Below are positions 16,910 to 25,788 of a stretch of DNA of 64,000 nucleotides, one piece after another; the stretch's first letter is position 1, and each line of letters begins with the position of its first letter. Position numbers and translations under genes: made by a program. The DNA is from Pseudomonas sp. A-RE-19. Its GTDB lineage: Bacteria; Pseudomonadota; Gammaproteobacteria; Pseudomonadales; Pseudomonadaceae. The notes under the pieces are model-generated. The model worked only from the letters and a program-made list of their open reading frames with translations, was not told the DNA's origin and did not search any database. The stretch covers positions 33,538-97,537 of the forward strand of contig NZ_JAHBDQ010000020.1 of NCBI RefSeq assembly GCF_019956555.1, in the 5' to 3' direction.

Positions 16910-17542
16910 TTAAATTTTTTTTTCTAGAGGCGGGGCGAGGCTTATCGCCTCAGGTGGGCGTCTTGGCGCCAGCAACCGCTCGATGGCGCCACTCACCATG
17001 TTTTCCAGCAGATTATTGCGCTCTCGTTCATCCAGCGAATAGTGCGTCAGCCAACTGGGCGCACTGTTGAGCAAGGCGGCAATGGCATGACCGGCGGCCA
17101 ACAGGCCCTGTTCACTGAATCGGAGTCGGACACCGAGCATCAGCAGCAACTTGCGTTCGTACTGCTCGCGCAGTTGCCGGACTCGTGCCTGCTGCTCTTC
17201 ATTCAGGCAGCCGCCGTCGCGCTCCACCAGGCGAAAATGCCAGGGCATTTCCTGATGCAGATTCAGGTGCGCGCGGATCAATTGATTGAGTCTGTCGCGT
17301 TTTGCCGGGGCCGCTTGTTCGATGCGCCCCAGGGTGGCCAGCAGCTCTTCGTAGAACTCCTCGATCAAATCGAGCAGCAAGTGCTGCTTGCTGGGGTAAT
17401 GGTAATACAACGAGCCCGGAGCGAGCCCCAGGCAGGTCGCGAGCTCACGCATGCCGACCTGACCGAAACCCTTGCTGGCAAAGAGCACCAGCACCTTGTC
17501 CCGGTATTCGGCGAAACGTGAGCAACGCTCAGGCATAGGCAT
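16910..17542 (-). CDS. TetR family regulator
   Basis: The protein of about 210 residues has an N-terminal TetR helix-turn-helix (GQVGMRELATCLGLAPGSLYYHYPSK, residues ~28-53) and a C-terminal ligand/dimer domain. Its start lies inside the end of the 3-hydroxybutyryl-CoA dehydrogenase gene: ATG 17542 overlaps that stop by 14 bp, and ATG 17536 is an alternative. It is therefore the last gene of the thiolase operon and probably senses a CoA ester or short-chain acid. The C-terminal tail is lysine-rich (PPLEKKI). Confidence 0.88.
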   Translation of the reverse strand: MPMPERCSRFAEYRDKVLVLFASKGFGQVGMRELATCLGLAPGSLYYHYPSKQHLLLDLIEEFYEELLATLGRIEQAAPAKRDRLNQLIRAHLNLHQEMPWHFRLVERDGGCLNEEQQARVRQLREQYERKLLLMLGVRLRFSEQGLLAAGHAIAALLNSAPSWLTHYSLDERERNNLLENMVSGAIERLLAPRRPPEAISLAPPLEKKI

Positions 17543-18380
17543 GGAAGCCACGCCCCGTTTTGCGTCCCAGGTAGCCGGCGGCGACCATTTCCTTGAGCAG
17601 TGGAGCGGGGCGGTATTTGCTGTCGTTGAAGCCGTCGTAGAAGGCTTCGAGGATGGCCAGCACGGTGTCCAGGCCGATCAGGTCCGCCAGTGCCAGCGGG
17701 CCGATCGGCTGGTTGCAGCCCAGGCGCATGCCGGCGTCGATGTCTTCGGCGCTGGCCAGGCCTTCCTGAAACACCAGGATGGCTTCATTGATCATCGGCA
17801 CCAGAATCCGGTTGACCACGAATCCCGGACGGTTGCCGGCGGTGATCGCGGTTTTGCCGAGTGCGGTCGCCATGTCCAGCGCCAGGGCGTGGGTGGCATC
17901 GCTGGTTTGCAGGCCACGAATCACTTCGATCAGGCCCATGACCGGCACCGGGTTGAAAAAGTGCAGGCCGATGAAGCGCTCAGGCTGGCTCACGCTGGCA
18001 GCCAGTTGGGTAATGGACAGCGACGACGTGTTCGAGGCGATCACGCATTCCGCGCTGACCTGCGCGGCGATTTGTTGCAGCACGCGCAGTTTCAGGTCGA
18101 GGTTTTCGGTGGCGGCCTCGATCACCAGTTGCACGTTTTGCAGGCTGGTGTAATCGGTACTGGTGCGAATCTTGTCGAGCGCAGCGAGCTTTTGCTCGTG
18201 TGTCAGCGTGTTTTTGGCGACCTGCCGATCGAGGTTTTTATCGACGGTCGCGATTGCCTTTTGCAAGGCACTCTCGGAGATGTCGATCAAGGTCACGTGG
18301 AGGCCGGCCAGGGCGCAGACTTGCGCGATGCCATTGCCCATGGTGCCGGCGCCGATGACGCCAATGGTCTGAAGATTCAT
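17529..18380 (-). CDS. 3-hydroxybutyryl-CoA dehydrogenase
   Basis: This 283-residue enzyme oxidises 3-hydroxyacyl-CoA with NAD(P)+ in short-chain acid metabolism. The dinucleotide fold is GVIGAGTMGNGIAQ (8-21); the catalytic His sits in GLHFFNPVPVM, paired with Glu in IEVIRG and Asn in NRPGFVVNR. Length fits the 282-286 residue family. The start at ATG 18380 is preferred over 18386 because AAGGA then has proper spacing. It lies 16 bp after the thiolase gene, so the pair would convert 3-hydroxybutyryl-CoA to acetyl-CoA. Confidence 0.93.
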   Translation of the reverse strand: MNLQTIGVIGAGTMGNGIAQVCALAGLHVTLIDISESALQKAIATVDKNLDRQVAKNTLTHEQKLAALDKIRTSTDYTSLQNVQLVIEAATENLDLKLRVLQQIAAQVSAECVIASNTSSLSITQLAASVSQPERFIGLHFFNPVPVMGLIEVIRGLQTSDATHALALDMATALGKTAITAGNRPGFVVNRILVPMINEAILVFQEGLASAEDIDAGMRLGCNQPIGPLALADLIGLDTVLAILEAFYDGFNDSKYRPAPLLKEMVAAGYLGRKTGRGFHAYA

Positions 18381-18396
18381 GCGCATGTCCTTGTGA

Positions 18397-19581
18397 TCAA
18401 ACCCGTTCGAACAACACTGCGATGCCTTGGCCGCCGCCGATGCACATGGTCGCCAGGGCGTAACGGCCTTGGCAGCGGTGCAATTCGTGAATGGCTTTGG
18501 TGGCGATGATCGCGCCTGTGGCGCCCACCGGATGGCCCAGCGAGATGCCCGAACCGTTGGGGTTGACCTTCTGCGGATCGAAGCCCAGCTCTTGCGCGAC
18601 GGCACAGGCCTGGGCGGCGAAGGCTTCGTTGGACTCGATTACATCAAGGTCGGCAACGGTCAGACCGGCGCGCTTGAGCACCAGGCGGGTGGCGGGAATC
18701 GGTCCCAGCCCCATCATTGAAGGTTCAACGCCTGCGTGGGCATAACCCACCAGTCGGGCCATGGGCTTGAGGCCTTGTTCCTGAACAGTTTGGCCCGTGG
18801 CCATGATCAGTGCGCCGGCACCATCATTGAGGCCGGATGCGTTGCCGGCGGTGACGCTACCGTCCTTTTTGAAGGCGGGTTTCATGCGGCTCAATTGCTC
18901 GGCGTCGACCTCGGCCCGTACATGTTCATCCGTCGCAAACGAAACCGTCCCTTTGCGGGTCGCTATTTCGATCGGCACGATCTGCCCGGAAAAGCGCCCT
19001 TCGGCAATCGCCCGGGCGGCACGCTGCTGGCTGAGAAGCGCCAATTCATCCTGGGTCTGGCGCGTGATGCCATAGTGTTCGGCGATGTTTTCAGCGGTGA
19101 TACCCATGTGGAAACCGGCAAACGGGTCTTGCAGTGCGCCAAGCATGTAGTCGACGGCCTGCATGTCGCCCATCCGTGCGCCCCAGCGCGCGTGCGGCAA
19201 CAAGTACGCGCCTCGGCTCATGGACTCGACGCCACCTGCCAGCGCAGCGCCCGCATCCCCCAGCATCAAACTTTGCGCGGCACTGACAATCGCCTGCAAA
19301 CCCGAACCGCAAAGGCGGTTGACGTTGAAGGCGGGCGTCTCTTTCGTCAGGCCGGCATTCATCGCTACGACCCGGGAGATGTAGGCATCGCGCGCCTCGG
19401 TCGGGATCACATGGCCCATCACCGCATGGCCGATGTGTTCGGGCGCCAGGCCCGATCGTTCGATAGCGGCGCGGCAAACGTCGGTTGCCAACTGAATGGG
19501 CGGCACATCCTTGAGTGAACCGCCAAAGCTGCCGATGGCAGAACGGACGGCGCTCACTACAAAAATATCGGAATGGTTCAT
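18397..19581 (-). CDS. Acetyl-CoA acetyltransferase (thiolase)
   Basis: This 394-residue thiolase cleaves or forms acetoacetyl-CoA. The acylated cysteine is in NRLCGSGLQA (~88), and the active-site base and second cysteine are in GHPVGATGA (~348) and MCIGGGQGIA (~378). It is the first gene of the thiolase/dehydrogenase/TetR operon and is divergent from an AraC-type regulator across 131 bp, an arrangement that suggests that regulator controls it. ATG 19581 has a moderate AGAGAG site. Its role is likely in ketone-body or 3-hydroxybutyrate/short-chain acid use; polyhydroxyalkanoate synthesis is less likely without pha genes nearby. Confidence 0.94.
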   Translation of the reverse strand: MNHSDIFVVSAVRSAIGSFGGSLKDVPPIQLATDVCRAAIERSGLAPEHIGHAVMGHVIPTEARDAYISRVVAMNAGLTKETPAFNVNRLCGSGLQAIVSAAQSLMLGDAGAALAGGVESMSRGAYLLPHARWGARMGDMQAVDYMLGALQDPFAGFHMGITAENIAEHYGITRQTQDELALLSQQRAARAIAEGRFSGQIVPIEIATRKGTVSFATDEHVRAEVDAEQLSRMKPAFKKDGSVTAGNASGLNDGAGALIMATGQTVQEQGLKPMARLVGYAHAGVEPSMMGLGPIPATRLVLKRAGLTVADLDVIESNEAFAAQACAVAQELGFDPQKVNPNGSGISLGHPVGATGAIIATKAIHELHRCQGRYALATMCIGGGQGIAVLFERV

Positions 19582-19712
19582 GTTGGCTCTCTGAATAGGT
19601 CTTTTTTGTTGGGCACGAGTCTAGAATCAGCAGCGCCACTGGCCTATGCCAAAACTGTTCAAGGGTGATGGCGTTTTTTGCCATATTCAGATGTGACGAG
19701 AGAGGCATTCAA

Positions 19713-20723
19713 ATGCGGGAAACGGATTCGGTGGCGGTTTACTTCATGTACCCCATGATCCATGCGCTACGCGAGGAACCGCAGCGTCTGCGGGCAGTTC
19801 TTGAACAGGTGGGAATTGATCCGGCACTGATGGACCAGCCGACGGCACGGGTGCCGGCCACGGCTTTCGCCGCGTTGTGGCTGGTGCAGATTCGTGAGTT
19901 GAACGACGAATTTTTCCAGTTGGACTCCCATGGCATGCCACCGGGCAGTTTCGCCTTGATCTGTCGGGCATTGATTCAGGAGCCGACGCTGGAAAAAGCC
20001 ATACGTCAGTGCCTGGCCAATTTCGCCCTGTTCCTGCGTGATTTTCACGGCACGTTAAGTGTGCGGGGCAAGCGTGCGGTCATCAGCTTGCAGACCCTTT
20101 CGCAGAACAGCGAGGTCAGCCGGTTGGGCGAAGAAACGTTTCTGGTATTGATGATCAGTCTGTTGTGCTGGCTGGGTGGGCGGCGCATTCCTATCGATCG
20201 GGCGGACTTTCGTCATCAGCGTTTGTCGCTGCGTGACGATGCCATGCTCTGGGGCCCCAACCTGACCTTCGGCACTGAACGCACCGAAATCGAGTTCGCC
20301 AGTCACTACCTGCAACTGCCGGTGATTCAAGACCTTGCCTCGCTGAAAGTGTTTTTACGCACCGCACCGCAATGGCTGGTGATCCGCTTCCGCAACCAGC
20401 ATGGGCTGGCATCGCAGGTTCATCAGCGCCTGCGCCACAGCCATTACGGCGAATGGCCGACCTTGCAGGCCTTCGCCCTCGAGCAGCACCTGAGCCCCAG
20501 TACCTTTCGCCGGAAACTGGGGCGTGAAGGCTGTTCGTATCAGGAAATCAAGGATGAAGTGCGACGCGCGGTGGCGTTTGAACGGTTGCGCCAGAGCAAG
20601 GCGAGCATCAGCGACATTGCCGAACAGTTGGGATTTCAGGAACCGAGTGCGTTTCATCGGGCGTTCAAGAAGTGGACGGGGGAGAGCCCGGGGCGGTATC
20701 GGGCGCGGTTTCAGGATCGTTAG
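19713..20723 (+). CDS. AraC family regulator with arabinose-binding-type N-terminus
   Basis: This 336-residue protein has the N-terminal 'Arabinose_bd' domain (~15-205) found in OruR/ArgR-like AraC regulators and a C-terminal double helix-turn-helix (~235-333; EQHLSPSTFRRKLGREG and DIAEQLGFQEPSAFHRAFKK). ATG 19713 follows GAGAGG; the frame to 19665 is an upstream extension. It is divergent from the thiolase operon, its likely target. Its last 59 bp overlap the end of the convergent LysR gene. Confidence 0.9.
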   Translation: MRETDSVAVYFMYPMIHALREEPQRLRAVLEQVGIDPALMDQPTARVPATAFAALWLVQIRELNDEFFQLDSHGMPPGSFALICRALIQEPTLEKAIRQCLANFALFLRDFHGTLSVRGKRAVISLQTLSQNSEVSRLGEETFLVLMISLLCWLGGRRIPIDRADFRHQRLSLRDDAMLWGPNLTFGTERTEIEFASHYLQLPVIQDLASLKVFLRTAPQWLVIRFRNQHGLASQVHQRLRHSHYGEWPTLQAFALEQHLSPSTFRRKLGREGCSYQEIKDEVRRAVAFERLRQSKASISDIAEQLGFQEPSAFHRAFKKWTGESPGRYRARFQDR

Positions 20724-21636
20724 TGGGCAAACGTAACGAGGCACTTTCCAGGGTTTTCCAGAGATTGCGCATCGTCGGATTTTGATTGGCGATTGCACAG
20801 TACGATCGGATTTGCAGGCGCGTGCTCCATTCTTCGCCACCCGCTCTGACCAATAGTCCTCGTTCCATTTCGTCGACGACCGCGCTTTGCGGCAACCAGG
20901 CCACGCCGTAGCCTTCGATAGCCATGCGCATCAGCAGCATCGCCATATCCGCTTCATAACAGCGCTCCAGCGCGACCGGTGCTGGACCGTTCTTGATGAC
21001 GATGTCAGCAACGCGCCCCAGAAAAGTCGTTGCGGTGTAGGCGAGGTAGGGGACGGGCTTGCCGGCGCTGCCAGGCAAGCGGAACAGCGGTTCGCCTCTA
21101 TCGTTTGCCGCGCACAAGGGGATGAAGGCATCGTGGCCTAGCACCAGGCTGCCGAAACGCTCAGGGTTCAGCAGGATGGGCGCAAGAGGGTGGTGATAGA
21201 CCATCATCAAATCGCAACTGCCTTCCTCTAACGCGATGACGGCATCATGAATATTGGCGGCGACCACCCGTGCATTGAACTGCTCATTGTGTTGTTGGAA
21301 CTGCGAGAGCCATTTAGGAAGAAAGGTCATCGAGAGGCTGTGGCCAGCCGTGACCTGGATGGATCGTCCCGGCATCCGCTCTACCTCGCGCAATGTCGAG
21401 CGCAATCTCAGTAAGCCTGCCAGCGCCTCTCTGCTTTCTTCACAGAAGGTGATTCCGGCAGCCGTGAGCTGGACGGGATAGGTGCCACGGTCCACAAGCT
21501 CGACCCCCACCCACTCCTCAAGTGACCGGATACGGCGTGACAGTGCCGACTGAGTCACACACCGGACCTCCGCCGCGCGCGAGAAATTCTTCAATTCAGC
21601 AATCGCCAGAAGATCATCCAGCCATTTGATTTGCAT
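20665..21636 (-). CDS. LysR family regulator of symporter/racemase genes
   Basis: This 323-residue LysR protein has an N-terminal winged helix (FSRAAEVRCVTQSALSRRIRSL, ~18-40) and a periplasmic-binding-protein-like effector domain. It is divergent from the symporter and racemase genes across 226 bp, which predicts control of those genes by an amino or dicarboxylic acid. The C-terminal ~20 residues (PTNDPETAPDTAPGSPPSTS) are encoded on the complement of the AraC gene end and look like a recently extended tail. Confidence 0.9.
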   Translation of the reverse strand: MQIKWLDDLLAIAELKNFSRAAEVRCVTQSALSRRIRSLEEWVGVELVDRGTYPVQLTAAGITFCEESREALAGLLRLRSTLREVERMPGRSIQVTAGHSLSMTFLPKWLSQFQQHNEQFNARVVAANIHDAVIALEEGSCDLMMVYHHPLAPILLNPERFGSLVLGHDAFIPLCAANDRGEPLFRLPGSAGKPVPYLAYTATTFLGRVADIVIKNGPAPVALERCYEADMAMLLMRMAIEGYGVAWLPQSAVVDEMERGLLVRAGGEEWSTRLQIRSYCAIANQNPTMRNLWKTLESASLRLPTNDPETAPDTAPGSPPSTS

Positions 21637-21862
21637 ATCGGGGTCTCCCGCTGTGAGAGCGCCATTTTACGTCGCAATTGCCTGGGTCATCGCGGCTGTT
21701 CACAAACTATTCCAAAAGCGCATGGGCCTAGCAGGATTACTCATCATGCCTGGTCGATCCGGTCCTTAGAATCATCACGGCACCGATGCCCCTCAGAGCA
21801 TTGGGCGAATCAAATTGACCCTGCCAAGTAAAAAAATCTAAAAACTACTTGAGGACAGCTCC

Positions 21863-23158
21863 GTGAAGAAAAATAAGCTTCCACGTCGAATTGCGATTGG
21901 CATTGCGCTGGGCGTGCTGGTGGGTTGGGCGTGTCACCATTTCGCAGGGAGCGAACAAAGTGCCAAAGAGATGGCCGCTTACTTTTCGATGGTCACCGAC
22001 ATTTTCCTGCGATTGATCAAGATGATCATTGCCCCCCTGGTATTTGCGACGCTGGTCGGTGGCATCGCCAGCATGGGCAATTCTCGTTCCGTGGGACGGA
22101 TCGGCATGCGGGCGATGGCGTGGTTCGTGACGGCTTCAGTCATCTCACTCATGATCGGAATGGGGCTGGTTAACCTGTTTCAACCCGGTGCCGGGCTGAA
22201 TATGGAGGTTGTCCAGCATGCGGCGGCTGCCGTGCCAGTCAACACGGGGGATTTCAGTCTCAAGACCTTTATCAGCCATGTGTTTCCTCGCAGTATTGCC
22301 GAGGCCATGGCCAACAATGAAATCTTGCAAATTGTGGTCTTTTCGCTGTTTTTCGGGTTCGCCCTGGCGGGTGTAAAACGCGCTGGCTACACGAAGATAA
22401 CGGACTCCATCGAGGAGTTGGCGAAGGTGATGTTCAAGATCACCGACTACGTGATGGCTTTCGCGCCTATTGGTGTTTTCGCGGCCATCGCCTCCGCCAT
22501 TACTACCCAAGGACTTGGTTTGCTCGTCGATTACGGCAAGCTGATTGCTGAGTTCTACCTGGGAATTGCCATCCTCTGGGCTGTGCTGTTCGGCGCGGGA
22601 TACCTGTTCCTCGGACGTTCGGTTTTTGAACTCGGCAAGCTTATTCGTGAGCCGATCCTCTTGGCGTTCTCGACCGCCAGCAGCGAGTCGGCCTACCCCA
22701 AAACCATTGAAGCTCTGGAGAAGTTTGGCGCTCCAAAACGGGTGTCCAGCTTTGTGTTGCCCCTGGGTTACTCGTTCAACCTTGACGGTTCGATGATGTA
22801 CCAGGCGTTCGCCATCATGTTCATTGCCCAGGCGTACAACATCGACCTGAGTTTTACCCAGCAACTGCTGATTCTTCTAACGTTGATGGTCACAAGTAAA
22901 GGCATGGCGGGTGTTGCACGTGCCTCGGTTGTCGTAGTCGCTGCGACGCTGCCCATGTTCAATCTTCCTGAGGCAGGCCTGTTGTTGATCATTGGCATTG
23001 ACCAGTTTCTGGACATGGCTCGCACGGCCACCAACGTTGTGGGGAACAGTATCGCAACGGCCGTCGTCGCCCGATCCGAGCCTCACGAAGAACCCGTGGA
23101 GGAGGGCGAAGCACACGCTCCAGTCCGGTCTCGATCCGAACCGGTTTCGGTTGCTTGA
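21863..23158 (+). CDS. Dicarboxylate/amino acid:cation symporter (DAACS)
   Basis: This 431-residue DAACS-family transporter is related to GltP/DctA and moves dicarboxylates or acidic amino acids with Na+ or H+. The serine-rich re-entrant loop AFSTASSESAYPKT and the substrate-binding SFNLDGSMMYQ are present, with about eight membrane segments. The C-terminal tail (EEPVEEGEAHAPVRSRSEP) is hydrophilic. The start codon is GTG at 21863 with GAGGA 7 bp upstream. A racemase gene follows 10 bp later, so import of D- or L-Asp/Glu is the best guess. Confidence 0.92.
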   Translation: MKKNKLPRRIAIGIALGVLVGWACHHFAGSEQSAKEMAAYFSMVTDIFLRLIKMIIAPLVFATLVGGIASMGNSRSVGRIGMRAMAWFVTASVISLMIGMGLVNLFQPGAGLNMEVVQHAAAAVPVNTGDFSLKTFISHVFPRSIAEAMANNEILQIVVFSLFFGFALAGVKRAGYTKITDSIEELAKVMFKITDYVMAFAPIGVFAAIASAITTQGLGLLVDYGKLIAEFYLGIAILWAVLFGAGYLFLGRSVFELGKLIREPILLAFSTASSESAYPKTIEALEKFGAPKRVSSFVLPLGYSFNLDGSMMYQAFAIMFIAQAYNIDLSFTQQLLILLTLMVTSKGMAGVARASVVVVAATLPMFNLPEAGLLLIIGIDQFLDMARTATNVVGNSIATAVVARSEPHEEPVEEGEAHAPVRSRSEPVSVA

Positions 23159-23168
23159 GGAGTGGGTC

Positions 23169-24695
23169 ATGAAGGTTAAAGCGAAGTCGACCAACAAGGC
23201 TTCTGTTGTCCGCAAGCTGGGTATTGTCGGTGGGCTGGGGTCACTGGCCGGGGGCGATCTTTTCTATAAGTTGGTCAAGTCCAGAGCGGTTCTGGAGGAC
23301 CAGGGCCGATACCATTTCCTGTTTGAGCAGCACCCTTTCAAGGACGTGCTGCTGCCCCTGGACAAGGGCGCGAGCATGACTTCGCGCAAGTTCTATGTGT
23401 TCCAGGTGTGCAAGTCGTTTGAGGACAGTGGTTTCGATGCCGTGATGCTTCCATGTTTCGCCAGCCATACCTTCCGCGCTGAAATCCAGGAGGAGCTTGG
23501 CATTCCTGTGCTGGACATGATGGCTGCTTTGACCCGGCACGTTAGCCACGTCGTCGAGCCGCAAACGACCTTGGGTGTCATTGCCTCTGACTTTGTCCGT
23601 CATTGCGGATTGTTCGAACGACATTTCGAAAAGGATTTCAAGGTCGTTTACCCGGACCCAGAAGCGCAATCGGCGTTGATGGAGGCCATGTACGGCCTGA
23701 ACGGCATCAAGGACGGTCACCTCGAAGGCGTACCTCTTGAAGCGGTTTACCAGGCTTGCCTCTCATTACAGGCGCAGGGAGCCACGGTGATCCTGCCCGG
23801 CATGACAGAGCTTTCGCTGGTCTGCGCTGACCTGCAGCGTCGAGGGGTGGCCGTCCTGGACATCAATGAAATCTACGCGAACTTCGCCACACTGGAGAGA
23901 GGACAGCCAAGACGTCCTCCCTTCAAACTGGGCATCGTGGGCGGTGTCGGGCCTGCTGCCACTGTGGACTTCATGGCCAAGGTGGTCGCCAATACGCCTG
24001 CGGGGAAGGATCAGGAACACATCAAAATGGTGGTCGAGCAAAACCCTCAAATACCGGACCGAACGGCCAATCTGCTACGAGATGAAACGGACCCCACGAT
24101 GGCGATGTATGCAACCTGCAAGCGTCTCGAAAGCGCGGGCGCCAATGCCATCGCGATACCTTGCAATACCGCCCATGCGTTCGTCGAACGTATTCAGACG
24201 CACCTGAGGGTGCCCATCGTGAACATGCTGACCGAGACGGTGGAATGGATAGTGCAAAAATATGGTTCGGGTAAGGCGATCGGTCTTTTGGCCACATCAG
24301 GTACCGTGCAAAGTCAGGTTTATCACCAGGCTGCACGTCGCGCCGGGCTGCAAATCCTCACGCCTGGCGTTGATTACCAAGCGATGGTCATGGAAGCCAT
24401 CTACGGCCAGCGAGGCATCAAGGCCGGATTCACCGAAGGGCTCTGCAAGGAACAGCTGCTGCTGGCAGCCGAACACCTGTGTGAGTTGGGGGCGGGGGTG
24501 CTGATCCTGGGGTGTACGGAATTGCCCCTGGTGCTCGACCATTGCGAGGCGTTTGAAATCAATGGGCACACCGTGGCGCTTGTTGACCCGACCACGATCC
24601 TGGCATTGAAGTGCATCGCGTTGGCGGAAAATACTGACAAGCTGAGCGCCCCGAGAATCCCGCGGAGCGTGGAGCGCTTATCAAATACCCACTGA
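23169..24695 (+). CDS. Double-length Asp/Glu racemase, N-half degenerate
   Basis: The 508-residue protein is two Asp/Glu racemase domains in tandem (about 15-245 and 255-485), each starting with LGIVGG. The C-terminal half keeps both catalytic cysteines, in IPCNTAHAF and LGCTELPL. The N-terminal half keeps only the first (LPCFASHTF); the second site reads LPGMTELSL, so it is probably inactive or does another job. ATG 23169 lies 10 bp after the symporter stop. A PLP-independent racemase beside an acidic amino acid carrier and a LysR regulator suggests interconversion of D- and L-aspartate or glutamate, or of a related acid. Confidence 0.9.
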   Translation: MKVKAKSTNKASVVRKLGIVGGLGSLAGGDLFYKLVKSRAVLEDQGRYHFLFEQHPFKDVLLPLDKGASMTSRKFYVFQVCKSFEDSGFDAVMLPCFASHTFRAEIQEELGIPVLDMMAALTRHVSHVVEPQTTLGVIASDFVRHCGLFERHFEKDFKVVYPDPEAQSALMEAMYGLNGIKDGHLEGVPLEAVYQACLSLQAQGATVILPGMTELSLVCADLQRRGVAVLDINEIYANFATLERGQPRRPPFKLGIVGGVGPAATVDFMAKVVANTPAGKDQEHIKMVVEQNPQIPDRTANLLRDETDPTMAMYATCKRLESAGANAIAIPCNTAHAFVERIQTHLRVPIVNMLTETVEWIVQKYGSGKAIGLLATSGTVQSQVYHQAARRAGLQILTPGVDYQAMVMEAIYGQRGIKAGFTEGLCKEQLLLAAEHLCELGAGVLILGCTELPLVLDHCEAFEINGHTVALVDPTTILALKCIALAENTDKLSAPRIPRSVERLSNTH

Positions 24696-24707
24696 AAGGA
24701 TGAGCAC

Positions 24708-25250
24708 ATGAGCCGTACTGGCCATATCTGCCTGATGGCGACCTATAACAAATGGATGAACGAAAAGATCTATGGGGCGGCGGGGTGCTTGTCCGATGAT
24801 GAACTCTCAGCTGATAAAAAAGCGTTCTTCGGCTCGATTCTCGGGACGCTAAACCACGTAGCGGCCGGAGACACGGTGTGGCTAAAGCGATTCGCCAAGC
24901 ATCCAGCGAACTACTCGGCATTGGAGCCGGTGAGGCAACTGTCTGATCCGAAAAGCCTCGACCAATTGTTGTTCTCTACGATTCGAGAGCTTTCAGTACA
25001 TCGCGAGAGGCTTGATCAGATAATCGTTGAGTGGGCTCACGCAATGACAGAGCCCGATCTGGACCATACCCTCCATTACGCCAGCTTGAAGGGGGGCGTG
25101 TCCGAGAAGGATTTTTACAGCCTGGTGATGCATTTCTTCAACCATCAGACCCATCACCGCGGCCAGGTGACTACCCTGCTTTCGCAGGCTGGTATCGACA
25201 TCGGTGATACAGATTTAGTCGTCCTCATCCCATCCCGATCCAGCGCATGA
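24708..25250 (+). CDS. DinB family protein
   Basis: This 180-residue four-helix protein is of the DinB/YfiT type, with the metal-binding histidine triad visible as His50 in GTLNHVAAGD and two histidines in HFFNHQTHHRGQ. These proteins often act as thiol-dependent transferases or lyases; the substrate is unknown. ATG 24708 is 12 bp past the racemase stop, with GAAAGG upstream, so it is probably the third gene of that operon. Confidence 0.88.
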   Translation: MSRTGHICLMATYNKWMNEKIYGAAGCLSDDELSADKKAFFGSILGTLNHVAAGDTVWLKRFAKHPANYSALEPVRQLSDPKSLDQLLFSTIRELSVHRERLDQIIVEWAHAMTEPDLDHTLHYASLKGGVSEKDFYSLVMHFFNHQTHHRGQVTTLLSQAGIDIGDTDLVVLIPSRSSA

Positions 25251-25331
25251 GAAAAGTTCGATAGCAGCATTCCGAATCCACAACCCAAAAGGGCAATGCG
25301 GTTCGGATCGCTGCAACAGTATTGCCCTGGC

Positions 25332-25661
25332 TTAATCCACGATGAAAAGCTTCGCGCCACTGGTGGTGAACGAGCGATGTCCCTCGGCGTCGTTGCCCAC
25401 CTGATAGCTCATCCCGGGGGTCAGGGTGAACTGGCGGCCATCCTCCAGTTCCGTATGCAACTCGCCTTCCAGGCACAACAGGATATGGCCTCTCCAGCAC
25501 CAGTGATCGGCCAGATAACCGGGACTGTATTCAACCATTCGCACCCGGGTCGAGCCAAACTGGCAAGTCCGCCAGTAGGCTGTACCCGTTTGTCCGGGAT
25601 GCTTGACTGATTCGACAGTCGACCAATCGGTCGTACCAAAGGGAATTGCCGTCAGATCCAT
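25332..25661 (-). CDS. Small cupin (DHCW-motif type)
   Basis: This 109-residue cupin has the metal-binding block YLADHWCWRGHILLCLEGEL, typical of a small group of cupins I recall as 'DHCW motif' proteins. Function is unknown. The start at ATG 25661 (MDLTAIPFGTTDW) has GAGG 7 bp upstream; the in-frame extension to 25739 lacks a site. It converges on the DinB gene. Confidence 0.82.
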   Translation of the reverse strand: MDLTAIPFGTTDWSTVESVKHPGQTGTAYWRTCQFGSTRVRMVEYSPGYLADHWCWRGHILLCLEGELHTELEDGRQFTLTPGMSYQVGNDAEGHRSFTTSGAKLFIVD

Positions 25662-25788
25662 CGTTGCCTCATCGATAAAGGAGCGTCCATGGACCCTACC
25701 TCTGCAGTGGCGCTTTCGATAGGCACAGATGATCTGCATTTACAGGATACAGGCGACAAATGGCCGAAATCGTTTCGCTGGCGCTCTC

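Noticed and set aside
21815..21842. TTGACC/TCTAAA promoter for the symporter
   Set aside because: The pair is at 16 bp spacing but would start transcription almost at the ribosome site, and the -10 is poor. The real promoter probably depends on LysR further upstream.
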